A DNA stretch of 14,410 nt from Oscillibacter sp. (GTDB lineage: Bacteria > Bacillota > Clostridia > Oscillospirales > Oscillospiraceae), in assembly GCA_020025415.1 (NCBI GenBank), contig JAHHSB010000017.1, positions 1 through 14,410 on the forward strand, given 5' to 3'. Below, piece by piece: positions 1-7,176 of this stretch. A model generated the notes under the pieces. The model saw only the letters and a list, made by a program, of their open reading frames with translations, had not been told where the DNA came from and did not search any database. Numbering within the stretch: the stretch's first letter is position 1; the number at the start of each line of letters is the position of its first letter. The position numbers and the translations under genes are program-made.

Positions 1-1
1 C

Positions 2-1660
2 TCTTTGCTCCGAATCCCCCACACCCCGGAAACCTGGGCGCAGCTGAGCCTGCCCAACGGCGCGCCGCTGCTGCTGACCCATTGGGAAAGCATCATCGGG
101 CGCAGCAAGACCGCGGATGTCTTTTTGAATTATCCAAGCATCTCCCGTCAGCACGCGGCCCTGATCCGCAACGAAGCGGGAGACTGGACCGTCTATGACC
201 TGCACTCCAAAGGCGGCACCCAGGTCAACGGGAAAACGGTAAAGGATTCCTCTCCGATCAAGCTGGGAGACACCATTACCCTGGGCGGTGTGCCGCTGCT
301 GTTTCTGCCCCAGACCGTGGAGGCCCGGGCCGAGCAGGAGGCCCGCCGCCAGGCGGAGCGCCCCCGTGCCATCTGGCCCTCCTTTTTATGGCTGACGCTG
401 TTCCAGATCCTCACCGCGCTGCAGCTGGTGATTGCCGCCGGGGAAGAGGCCACTCCCGTCATCCCCCTCACCTTTCTGGCGCTGACGGTCCTGATGTGGA
501 TCTATTACGCAGCCCTGCGGGCCTCCCACTGCGTGGGTTTTGAGATGGAAACCATCGCCTTCTTCCTGTCCACCCTGTCTTTGTCCGTCACCGCCTCCAG
601 CGCCCCATCCAGCCTGCCCAAGCAGTTTCTGGCTATGGTGCTGGGGCTGATCTTCTTCCTGGTGCTGGGGTTATTCCTGCGGGATCTGAGCCGCACCCAG
701 AAGATCCGCTGGCTCATGGCCGCGGCGGCCATCGGCCTGCTGGGCATCACTCTGGTGGCAGGCACTGCCAAGTACGGTGCAGTCAACTGGATCTCCATCG
801 GCGGGATGTCCTTCCAGCCCTCGGAGCTGGCCAAGATCTGCTATATCTTCGCCGGCTCGGCCACATTGGAGCGGCTGTTCCACCGGCGGAACCTGACGCT
901 GTTCATCCTGCTCACCGGCGTGTGCATCGGCTGTCTGGGCCTGATGAGCGACTTCGGCACCGCAGCCATCTTCTTTGTCACCTTCCTGGTGATCGCCTAT
1001 CTCCGCTCCGGCGACTTTGCCACGCTGAGCCTAATCTGCGGCGGTGCCGTGTTTGGGGCGGGACTGATCGTCAAGTTCAAGCCCTACATCCTCAGCCGCT
1101 TCGCCTCCTGGGGCCACGCCTGGGAGGCCGCCTCCACCACCGGCTATCAGCAGACCCGCACCATGTCCGCTGCCGCCTCCGGCGGCCTGGTAGGTATGGG
1201 CGCGGGCAACGGCTGGCTTCATAAGATCCCGGCGGCGGACACCGATCTGGTCTTTGGTATGCTCTGCGAGGAGTGGGGCCTGCTGATTGCCGTACTGGCC
1301 GTACTGTCCATCGTGACGCTGGCGATTTTCGCCGCCCGGGCCTGCCGCTTTGGCCGCTCCAGCTTTTACACCATTGCCGCCTGCGCGGCCTCCTCCCTGC
1401 TGGTATTTCAGACCTGCCTGAATGTCTTCGGCTCGGTGGATCTGCTGCCCCTGACGGGTGTAACGTTCCCCTTTGTCTCCAATGGCGGCAGCGCCATGAT
1501 GGCAGCCTGGGGCCTGCTGGCATTTTTAAAAGCCACAGACACCCGGGAAAATGCCAGCTTTGCCACCCGAATGCTTACCCGAAACCGCCAGCCGGTTCGG
1601 GAGTCCGCTCAGCCGCCTGCCTTTGACCCTGAGGAGGGATATCCCTATGAAGAAAATTGA
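2..1660 (+). CDS. FHA-domain SEDS peptidoglycan polymerase (RodA/FtsW/SpoVE family), 5'-truncated
   Basis: Membrane glycosyltransferase that polymerises lipid II into glycan strands together with a partner class B PBP. The frame is open to the left edge, so the true start is probably outside; a TTG at 5 has no visible ribosome binding site. Counting from that TTG, residues about 25-100 form an FHA domain (GRS 32-34, SRQHA 47-51, VNG 74-76), a phosphothreonine-binding fold. A charged linker (105-121) leads into about ten hydrophobic segments to about 508. SEDS signatures are FQPSELAK (270-277), D316 in SDFGTA (position of the conserved catalytic-loop Asp) and PLTGVTFPF (482-490), followed by SNGG where SYGG is usual. 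The tail (510-551) is polar. It overlaps the following PBP gene by 14 nt, a typical SEDS-bPBP pair. Whether it serves elongation, division or sporulation cannot be told; I assign no symbol. Confidence 0.93.
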   Translation, partial: SLLRIPHTPETWAQLSLPNGAPLLLTHWESIIGRSKTADVFLNYPSISRQHAALIRNEAGDWTVYDLHSKGGTQVNGKTVKDSSPIKLGDTITLGGVPLLFLPQTVEARAEQEARRQAERPRAIWPSFLWLTLFQILTALQLVIAAGEEATPVIPLTFLALTVLMWIYYAALRASHCVGFEMETIAFFLSTLSLSVTASSAPSSLPKQFLAMVLGLIFFLVLGLFLRDLSRTQKIRWLMAAAAIGLLGITLVAGTAKYGAVNWISIGGMSFQPSELAKICYIFAGSATLERLFHRRNLTLFILLTGVCIGCLGLMSDFGTAAIFFVTFLVIAYLRSGDFATLSLICGGAVFGAGLIVKFKPYILSRFASWGHAWEAASTTGYQQTRTMSAAASGGLVGMGAGNGWLHKIPAADTDLVFGMLCEEWGLLIAVLAVLSIVTLAIFAARACRFGRSSFYTIAACAASSLLVFQTCLNVFGSVDLLPLTGVTFPFVSNGGSAMMAAWGLLAFLKATDTRENASFATRMLTRNRQPVRESAQPPAFDPEEGYPYEEN

Positions 1661-3014
1661 CCACCGCGCTTTTGTCTGCCGGATCTTGGCGCTGCTCCTG
1701 GCCGCGGGCTTGGGCCTGTTCGTGGTGCGCTGGTTTCTGTATGGCGGGGACTGGGCCTCTTCGGCGTTCAACCGTCACCTTTACAACAGCGCCGGCGAAC
1801 TGGCCAGCGGCACCGTGCTGGACCGGGATGGGGATATACTCAGCTGGGTGGAAGACGGGAGCCGCCGCTACTATGACGACGCCACCGTCCGCAAGGCCAC
1901 CCTTCATGTGGTGGGCGACCTGCAGGGCAATATCGGCACCGGGGCACTGAACGCCTTTGCCGACAAGCTCACCGGCTTCGATCTGATCAACGGTGCCTTT
2001 GCCGCCCAGTCCGGCGGAAGCCTCTATCTGACCATCGACGCTTACTACAACTACGTGGCCTATCAAGCCCTGAATGGAAAAAGCGGCACCGTAGCCGTAT
2101 ACAACTATCAGACGGGCGAGATCCTCTGCCTGGTCTCCTCCCCCTCCTACGACCCGCTGAACATTCCGGATGATCTGGAGACCAGTGAGCGCTATGAAGG
2201 CGCCTATCTTAACCGCTTTTTATCCTCCACCTTCACCCCTGGCTCCATTTTTAAAACCGTCACCCTAGCCGCCGCCATTGAAAACATCCCTGATCTTCTG
2301 AACCGCAGCTGGACCTGCAGCGGCTCGGTGGAGATCGACGGAGATGTGATCACCTGCTCCGGCACCCACGGAGAGCAGGACATCTATCAGGCACTGGCCA
2401 ACTCCTGCAACGTGGCCTTCGGTCTGATCAGCCAGGAACTGGGTGCGGACACGCTGGAGCGCTATGCGGAAAAGGCGGGTCTGACCTCCAGCTATTCCAT
2501 CAACGGTCTGCCAACCGCCAAAGGTTCCGTGAATCTGGACGGCGCCTCTGGCAGTGATCTGGCCTGGGCCGGCGTGGGGCAGTACCTGGATCAGGTGAAC
2601 CCCTGCGCCATGATGATCTATATGGGCGCCATCGCCAATGGCGGAAAGGCGGCCATTCCCCGGATCATCCTCAAATCGGTGGATTCCCTGGGGATCCCCA
2701 CCTCCCTGAACTGGACCAAAAAAAGCAAGGCCCTGATTGACTCCGACACTGCCGATCTGATGGCAGATATGATGGCCAACAACGTGCAGAGCACCTATGG
2801 CACCAGCCGCTTTCCCAATATGGACCTGTGCGCCAAATCCGGCACGGCGGAGGTAGGCACTGACCAGAGCCCCCACGCATGGTTCACCGGCTTTTTGCGC
2901 AATGAAGACGCTCCCTATGCCTTTATCGTCCTGGTGGAAAACGGCGGCGGCGGTTCCTCCGTGGCCGGCACCGTGGCCGGAAAGGTATTGAATGTGATGG
3001 TCAACGGCTATTAA
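1647..3014 (+). CDS. Short class B penicillin-binding protein (transpeptidase)
   Basis: D,D-transpeptidase that would cross-link the glycan made by the upstream SEDS protein. The 455-residue product has a short cytoplasmic N-terminus and one membrane anchor (about 9-28), so the rest is extracytoplasmic. Active-site motifs are all present: S200-I-F-K203 (acylated Ser and Lys), S253-C-N255, and K397-S-G-T400. The region between anchor and catalytic domain (about 30-135, with GTVLDRDGD) is much shorter than the dimerisation domain of PBP2 or SpoVD, and resembles the compact PbpA-type proteins found beside rodA in actinobacteria. ATG 1647 is chosen because GAGGAGG lies just upstream at 1631-1637; an in-frame upstream extension to 1551 lies inside the SEDS gene and lacks that site. 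A strong terminator follows 10 nt after the stop. Confidence 0.95.
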   Translation: MKKIDHRAFVCRILALLLAAGLGLFVVRWFLYGGDWASSAFNRHLYNSAGELASGTVLDRDGDILSWVEDGSRRYYDDATVRKATLHVVGDLQGNIGTGALNAFADKLTGFDLINGAFAAQSGGSLYLTIDAYYNYVAYQALNGKSGTVAVYNYQTGEILCLVSSPSYDPLNIPDDLETSERYEGAYLNRFLSSTFTPGSIFKTVTLAAAIENIPDLLNRSWTCSGSVEIDGDVITCSGTHGEQDIYQALANSCNVAFGLISQELGADTLERYAEKAGLTSSYSINGLPTAKGSVNLDGASGSDLAWAGVGQYLDQVNPCAMMIYMGAIANGGKAAIPRIILKSVDSLGIPTSLNWTKKSKALIDSDTADLMADMMANNVQSTYGTSRFPNMDLCAKSGTAEVGTDQSPHAWFTGFLRNEDAPYAFIVLVENGGGGSSVAGTVAGKVLNVMVNGY

Positions 3015-3023
3015 CGAAACAGT

Positions 3024-3066
3024 AAAAGGGGCAGGAGCGCGAAATCCGCGCTCCTGCCCCTTTTTT
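3024..3066. terminator. Bidirectional intrinsic terminator between PBP gene and lexA
   Basis: A perfect 14-bp GC-rich stem (3028-3041 with 3047-3060) encloses a 5-nt loop AAATC. It is flanked by AAAA on the left and TTTTTT on the right, so the hairpin has a U-tract in either direction. It lies between the PBP stop (3014) and the lexA stop (3074), which are convergent, and can end both transcripts. Confidence 0.95.
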
Positions 3067-3073
3067 CGGTGTT

Positions 3074-3664
3074 TTAATACTGGCGCACCACTGCCGCAAC
3101 CTTTCCCAGCAGGACCGCCTCAGAGCCGTCAATGGGCTGATAATCGTCGTTCTCCGGCAGCAGCCAAATCTTTCCCTTCTCCCGGGAGAGGCGCTTGACC
3201 GTGGCCTCCTCTCCCAGCAGGGCCACCACTATTTCCCCGTTAAGGGCCGTCTGCTGGCGGTGGACAACCACCAGATCTCCGGGCAGGATCCCGGCGTTGA
3301 TCATGGACTGGCCCCGGACGCGAAGGCCAAAATATTCCCCCGCGCGGCCGCCGGTATCAAATGTCAGATAGTCCTCGATGCACTCCTCGGCCAGAATGGG
3401 GCTGCCGGCGGCCACATTTCCCACGATAGGCACCCGGTTTTCCGGCACAGGCTGCTCCGTCAGGGTGATGGCCCGCCCCTTGCCGGCACCCTTTTCAATC
3501 ATGCCGGCCTCCTCCAGGTTTTTCAGGTGGAAATGCACCGTGGAGGGGGATTTCAGCCCCACTGCCTGCCCGATCTCCCGGACAGAGGGGGGATATCCCT
3601 GCTCGTGGATGCACGTGACGATGTAGTCATAGATTTTCTGCTGCATCCTGGATAACTGGGCCAT
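3074..3664 (-). CDS. lexA: LexA SOS-response repressor
   Basis: Transcriptional repressor of DNA-damage genes that cleaves itself when stimulated by RecA filaments. The 196-residue protein has an N-terminal winged helix-turn-helix (about 1-65; YPPSVREIG and SPSTVHFHLKNLE, with the recognition helix near 39-50) and a C-terminal S24 peptidase domain. The cleavage site A86-G87 (VAAGSP), catalytic S120 (GQSMINAG) and general-base K157 (ATVKRL) are all intact, so this is a self-cleaving LexA and not a degenerate paralogue. ATG 3664 is preferred over the adjoining GTG at 3667 because AGGAGG (3671-3676) is then 6 nt away, not 3. It is convergent with the PBP gene and divergent from secG. A LexA box overlaps its own promoter, which fits autoregulation. 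Confidence 0.97.
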   Translation of the reverse strand: MAQLSRMQQKIYDYIVTCIHEQGYPPSVREIGQAVGLKSPSTVHFHLKNLEEAGMIEKGAGKGRAITLTEQPVPENRVPIVGNVAAGSPILAEECIEDYLTFDTGGRAGEYFGLRVRGQSMINAGILPGDLVVVHRQQTALNGEIVVALLGEEATVKRLSREKGKIWLLPENDDYQPIDGSEAVLLGKVAAVVRQY

Positions 3665-3706
3665 CACGCACCTCCTGATTTGTCATCAGTCCTTTGAATT
3701 TTGTCC

Positions 3707-3735
3707 ATTATAGCACAGCCCGGCCATAAATGCAA
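3707..3735 (-). promoter_or_regulatory. lexA promoter (extended -10)
   Basis: On the minus strand a perfect TATAAT (3707-3712) is preceded by TGC, giving an extended -10. Exactly 17 bp further upstream is TTGCAT (3730-3735), a weak -35. The -10 lies about 43 nt upstream of the lexA ATG. The extended -10 would compensate for the poor -35, and the -35 overlaps the LexA box. Confidence 0.8.
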
Positions 3736-3745
3736 CATTTGTTCC
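3732..3745 (-). promoter_or_regulatory. LexA-binding site (SOS box)
   Basis: Minus-strand GGAACAAATGTTGC matches the Gram-positive LexA/DinR consensus CGAACRNRYGTTCG at 11 of 14 positions, including the invariant GAAC on one side and the GTT core on the other. It covers four bases of the lexA -35, where bound repressor would block RNA polymerase. The site is identified by pattern only. Confidence 0.75.
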
Positions 3746-3798
3746 AGTTTTTCTTCTGGCAAATCGATGCTTTTTTCCGGGAAACCACAAAAATACAC

Positions 3799-3830
3799 TT
3801 GAAACTCAGCAGGAAATATGCTAATATAAT
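3799..3830 (+). promoter_or_regulatory. Probable secG promoter
   Basis: TTGAAA (3799-3804) is followed after 17 bp by TAATAT (3822-3827) with TGC directly in front (extended -10). A perfect TATAAT overlaps it at 3825-3830 but would need a 20-bp spacer. The ATG of secG is about 60 nt downstream. The region between the lexA and secG promoters is AT-rich compared with the genes. Confidence 0.65.
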
Positions 3831-3887
3831 TATCTGTGAAATATACTCGGTCCGCCTTAGGGGCTGACCCAAACGGAGGGTTCCATC

Positions 3888-4121
3888 ATGACTTTGGCGA
3901 TTACGATTCTGCAGCTGCTGTGCGGCCTGGCCGTCATCGTGGTTGTTCTGTTCCAGTCTGGTAAAAACTCTGGTCTTTCCGCTTCCATCAGCGGCGGTGC
4001 CGGGGATTCCTTCCTTGCCAGAAACAAGTCCAAGACCCTGGATGCCAAGCTGGCCAAGGCTACCAAGTGGATCGGCGCGCTGTTTATTGTGCTGACCCTG
4101 GTTCTGAACATTCTCCAGTAA
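3888..4121 (+). CDS. secG: Preprotein translocase subunit SecG
   Basis: Small membrane subunit of the SecYEG protein-export channel; it stimulates SecA-driven translocation. The 77-residue protein has two hydrophobic helices (about 3-23 and 58-76) joined by a polar, glycine-rich loop, the normal SecG topology. The conserved segment after helix 1 (VVVLFQSGKNSGLS, then ISGGAGDSFLARNKS) is diagnostic. ATG 3888 has GGAGGG at 3875-3880, 7 nt upstream. It is monocistronic here, with its own promoter and terminator; in many Clostridia secG is followed by rnr and smpB, which are absent. Its partner SecY is encoded at 10113-11402 in this same window. Confidence 0.95.
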   Translation: MTLAITILQLLCGLAVIVVVLFQSGKNSGLSASISGGAGDSFLARNKSKTLDAKLAKATKWIGALFIVLTLVLNILQ

Positions 4122-4131
4122 TCACCGCTAT

Positions 4132-4167
4132 AAAAAGCACCGCAGCCATTGGCTGCGGTGCTTTTTT
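4132..4167. terminator. Bidirectional intrinsic terminator between secG and deacetylase
   Basis: An 11-bp perfect stem (4137-4147 with 4151-4161) with a 3-nt loop ATT is flanked by AAAAA on the left and TTTTTT on the right. It begins 10 nt after the secG stop. The right-hand T-tract includes two bases of the stop codon (4166-4168) of the convergent deacetylase gene, so the deacetylase mRNA enters the hairpin straight from its last codon. Confidence 0.94.
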
Positions 4168-4882
4168 ATAACGGTCCCTTCCCGGAGCAGATCAGTCCAC
4201 TGTAAGGATCGGTCCCGTAAATAGACAAAAGCTCTTCCACGGTGACGAAGGTATAACCCTGCGCCTGGAGCTGGTCAATGATCTCCAGCGCAGCGTCAAC
4301 CGAGGCGGAGATACGGTCATGCATCAAGATGATGTCCCCCGGCTTTACTTCTGAGAGGACTGCCTTCACATCGGCCTGGGCGTTTTCCAGCTTCCAGTCC
4401 TCCGGATCCAGGGACCATTTGATCAGCGGCGCAGAAAACCAGGAAAACTGCGTGTCTTTGATCAGACCGTAGGGCGGGCGGATCCAATAGGTGCCAGGCC
4501 CCAGGATCTCCTGAAGCAGCGCATTTGTGCGGGCGATCTCCTCCTGGGCCTGCGTCTGATTCAGCATCTGCAGTCGGGTGTGGGTCCATGTGTGGTTCCC
4601 CACCTGGTGGCCTTCCGCCTGCATACGCTCCACCAGCTCTCGATTTTCTTCGATCTGTTCGCCGATCAGGAAGAATGTAGCCGACGCCCCCCGTTCTTTC
4701 AGGCCATCCAGCAGTCGGGCGGTGGTGTCTGCCCGGGGCCCGTCATCAAAGGTGAGGGCCACATATTTACCCGTCGGGATCTCTGCCGGACCTTCCGCCG
4801 TGACCACCGGCTCTGTCTGGGAAATTATGCTCCAGACAAACAACAGCGCCACGCATAAAAAAATCAGACGATGCTTTCTCAT
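4166..4882 (-). CDS. Secreted or membrane-anchored polysaccharide deacetylase (NodB/CE4 family)
   Basis: Metal-dependent deacetylase that removes acetyl groups from N-acetylated sugars of peptidoglycan or other cell-surface glycans. The 238-residue protein starts with basic MRKHR and one hydrophobic stretch (about 6-21), an uncleaved anchor or a signal peptide. The NodB domain runs from about 39 to 222 with all five motifs: TFDDGP (44-49; D46 base, D47 metal), H97 and H101 in NHTWTH (metal), RPPYG (135-139), DPEDW (159-163) and LMHD with H188. ATG 4882 is used because a TTG eight codons upstream (4906) has no ribosome binding site, whereas AAAGG lies 8 nt before this ATG. PdaA/PdaB-like sporulation enzymes are the closest functional analogues, but the exact substrate cannot be told. 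No clear sigma-A promoter was found upstream. Confidence 0.93.
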   Translation of the reverse strand: MRKHRLIFLCVALLFVWSIISQTEPVVTAEGPAEIPTGKYVALTFDDGPRADTTARLLDGLKERGASATFFLIGEQIEENRELVERMQAEGHQVGNHTWTHTRLQMLNQTQAQEEIARTNALLQEILGPGTYWIRPPYGLIKDTQFSWFSAPLIKWSLDPEDWKLENAQADVKAVLSEVKPGDIILMHDRISASVDAALEIIDQLQAQGYTFVTVEELLSIYGTDPYSGLICSGKGPL

Positions 4883-5013
4883 CCCCACCAACCTTTCTTT
4901 TTTCAAGGCTATTGTTTGCGTTCCCCCGGAAAATACACCTGCAGGATTCCGCCTGGTGAAAAAGCTCTGCCGGAAATATCTGGTGCTTGGCGCTCTGCTT
5001 GCCGTAAAATATG

Positions 5014-5062
5014 AAAAAAGCTCTTTTCTATGGCCTGACGGTCCATAGAAAAGAGCTTTTTT
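5014..5062. terminator. Intrinsic terminator of the ribosomal-protein operon
   Basis: A 20-nt perfect inverted repeat (5014-5033 with 5043-5062) surrounds a 9-nt loop. The outer six pairs are A-T, so each direction ends in six T. It begins 15 nt after the rplQ stop on the minus strand and ends the long spc-alpha operon. Being symmetric, it would also stop any transcript on the plus strand. It separates the operon from the deacetylase gene on the same strand. Confidence 0.95.
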
Positions 5063-5077
5063 ACTGGAAAATGATAC

Positions 5078-5422
5078 TTACTTTACCAGCTCGATCAGAG
5101 CCGTCTCGGCGGCATCGCCGCGGCGGACACCGGTGCGCACAATGCGGGTATAACCGCCGTTGCGCTCTGCATAACTGGGAGCAATCTCCTTGAACAGCTT
5201 CTTGCAGACATCCTCACGGGTAATGAAGCTCATGGCCTGCCGGTAGGCAGCCAGATCGTTCTTCTTGCCGAGGGTAATCATCTTCTCAGCCAGAGGCTTA
5301 ATCTCTTTGGCGCGGGTGACCGTGGTCTCCATCTTGCCATAATCCAGGAAATCGGTGACCTGCTGACGCAGCATAGCCATACGCTGATCAGTAGTCTTGC
5401 CGAGTTTACGGGTTCCGGGCAT
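5078..5422 (-). CDS. rplQ: 50S ribosomal protein L17
   Basis: Structural protein of the large subunit near the peptide exit tunnel. The 114-residue product has the typical L17 start ([19 protein letters not shown]) and the [19 protein letters not shown] segment (31-49), with the [15 protein letters not shown] end. Length is usual for the short bacterial form. ATG 5422 is preceded by GGAGG. It is the last gene of the operon, 60 nt after rpoA; that gap contains a 6-bp hairpin (5453-5475) without a U-tract. In many Firmicutes rplQ is followed by ecfA1, ecfA2, ecfT, truA, rplM and rpsI; here a terminator follows at once. Confidence 0.98.
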   Translation of the reverse strand: MPGTRKLGKTTDQRMAMLRQQVTDFLDYGKMETTVTRAKEIKPLAEKMITLGKKNDLAAYRQAMSFITREDVCKKLFKEIAPSYAERNGGYTRIVRTGVRRGDAAETALIELVK

Positions 5423-5482
5423 CTTGGTCTTCCTCCTTATCGGGAATTTTGCTGCCCCCCATCAACAGCGGGGCAGAAGGTT

Positions 5483-6436
5483 TCAGTTATTGCTATCGTC
5501 CTCCGCCAGGGACAGTCCCATCATCGCCAGCTTGTTGATGACCTCTTCCAGGGACTTGCGGCCCAGGTTGCGAACCTTCATCATCTCATCTTCCGTTTTG
5601 GAAATCAGATCCTCCACGGTATTGATGTTGGCGCGCTTGAGGCAGTTAAAGCTGCGCACCGACAGATCCAGTTCCTCAATGGTCAGCTCCAGGACTTTGT
5701 TGCGCTGGGCTTCGGCCTTTTCAACCACCGTGGGCTTGCTGCCCACAGTTTCGCTCAGATTTGTAAACAGGGTAAAGTGATCACAGAGAATCTTCGCGCC
5801 CAGAGAAACCGCATCGCGGGCAGAGATGGTACCGTCGGTCCAAACCTCCAGCGTCAGCTTGTCAAAATCGCTGGACGCACCCACACGGGTGGGCTCCACC
5901 GTATAGTTGACCTTGTAGACGGGAGTGTAGATGGAGTCAACGGGAATCACACCGATCACCGTCTGAGCCGGCTTGTTGTGGTCGGCAGACACATAGCCCC
6001 GACCGTGGGACAGAGTGATCTCCATGTTCAAAGCGGCGCCATTGTCCAGCGTGGCAATGTGCATCTCGGGGTTGAGGATCTCAACCTCGCTGTCCACCTT
6101 GATATCGCCGGCAGTGACCTCGCAGGGGCCGACCGCTTCGATATAAACGGTCTTGACCCCGTCGGTGTGCAGCTTGGTCAGCAGACCCTTCACATTCAGG
6201 ACGATCTCCGTGACGTCTTCCTTCACCCCAGGGATGGTAGAAAACTCATGCTGAACACCGGCGATCTTAATGGTCGTGGCGGCAGTTCCGGGCAGAGAGG
6301 AAAGCATAATGCGGCGCAGCGCATTCCCCAGAGTCGTTCCGTATCCCCGCTCCAGAGGCTCCACTACGTATTTGCCGTAAGTGACGTCACCAGGCGTTTC
6401 CACACACTCGATCTGGGGCTTTTCAATTTCAATCAT
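5483..6436 (-). CDS. rpoA: DNA-directed RNA polymerase subunit alpha
   Basis: Alpha subunit, whose dimer nucleates RNA polymerase assembly and contacts UP elements and activators. The 317-residue protein has an N-terminal dimerisation domain (about 1-230, with [13 protein letters not shown] at 38-50) and a C-terminal DNA-binding domain (about 248-312). R261, N264, G292, K294 and S295 line up with the E. coli UP-element contacts R265, N268, G296, K298 and S299. ATG 6436 ([10 protein letters not shown]) is chosen because AGGAGGG lies 7 nt upstream at 6444-6450; an upstream in-frame ATG at 6454 would place that site inside the gene. It is 90 nt after rpsD, longer than most gaps in the operon. 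Confidence 0.98.
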   Translation of the reverse strand: MIEIEKPQIECVETPGDVTYGKYVVEPLERGYGTTLGNALRRIMLSSLPGTAATTIKIAGVQHEFSTIPGVKEDVTEIVLNVKGLLTKLHTDGVKTVYIEAVGPCEVTAGDIKVDSEVEILNPEMHIATLDNGAALNMEITLSHGRGYVSADHNKPAQTVIGVIPVDSIYTPVYKVNYTVEPTRVGASSDFDKLTLEVWTDGTISARDAVSLGAKILCDHFTLFTNLSETVGSKPTVVEKAEAQRNKVLELTIEELDLSVRSFNCLKRANINTVEDLISKTEDEMMKVRNLGRKSLEEVINKLAMMGLSLAEDDSNN

Positions 6437-6526
6437 GCAGTTACCCTCCTTCATCTTCTCATTGCGGCGCAGTCGGCAATCAACGCGCCGTGGACAAATC
6501 CTAACATTCTCGAGGGTTTCCTCCGA

Positions 6527-7153
6527 TTACTTGGAGTACAACTCGACGATGAGGTGCTCCTCGATGGGAAGATCAATGTCTTCGCGAGTGGGTTCTGCAA
6601 TGACTTTCGCCACGTTATTCTTATCCATGTCCAGCCACTTGGGGGCCACGCGGGAAGCGTTGGCCTCCAGAGCGCCCTTGAACTTATCCAGGCTGCGGGA
6701 GCCTTCCTTCAGCTCCACCACGTCGCCCACCTTCACCAGGAAGGAAGGAATGTTGACCTTTCTGCCGTTGACGGTGAAGTGGCCGTGACGCACCAGCTGA
6801 CGGGCCTCGGCACGGCTCATCGCAAAGCCGAGACGATACACCACGTTGTCCAGGCGGGTCTCCAGGATCGCCAGCAAGTTCTCGCCGGTCATACCGGCCT
6901 TCTTGTTGGCCATCTCGAAGTAGTCCCGGAACTGATGCTCCAGAACGCCATAATAGCGCTTGGCCTTCTGCTTCTCACGCATCTGCAGGCCATATTCAGA
7001 CAGCTTCTTGTTTCTTGCATTGCCATGCATGCCGGGAGCGTAGCTGCGACGCTCGAGGGAGCACTTATCCGTATAGCAGCGGTCGCCCTTCAGAAAGAGT
7101 TTCTGGCCTTCTCTGCGGCACAGGCGGCAGACTGCTCCGGTATATCTAGCCAT
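6527..7153 (-). CDS. rpsD: 30S ribosomal protein S4 (zinc-binding form)
   Basis: Primary 16S rRNA-binding protein that starts assembly of the 30S body and helps decoding accuracy. The 208-residue protein has the N-terminal S4 domain followed by the S4 RNA-binding fold (about 98-160, from [22 protein letters not shown]). Four cysteines C9, C12, C26 and C31 form the zinc site of the C+ type of S4. ATG 7153 has AGGAGG upstream. Its place between rpsK and rpoA is the order seen in Clostridia and E. coli, whereas in Bacillus subtilis rpsD is elsewhere. S4 represses its own operon in several bacteria; no specific target could be picked out here. Confidence 0.98.
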   Translation of the reverse strand: MARYTGAVCRLCRREGQKLFLKGDRCYTDKCSLERRSYAPGMHGNARNKKLSEYGLQMREKQKAKRYYGVLEHQFRDYFEMANKKAGMTGENLLAILETRLDNVVYRLGFAMSRAEARQLVRHGHFTVNGRKVNIPSFLVKVGDVVELKEGSRSLDKFKGALEANASRVAPKWLDMDKNNVAKVIAEPTREDIDLPIEEHLIVELYSK

Positions 7154-7176
7154 ATAGCTTTACCTCCTACTTTCGA

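Noticed and set aside
1551..1646. Upstream extension of the PBP frame by 32 codons
   Set aside because: Lies within the SEDS gene in another frame, and the good ribosome binding site fits ATG 1647.
5453..5475. Hairpin between rpoA and rplQ as a terminator
   Set aside because: Only 6 bp and not followed by a U-tract on the transcribed strand.
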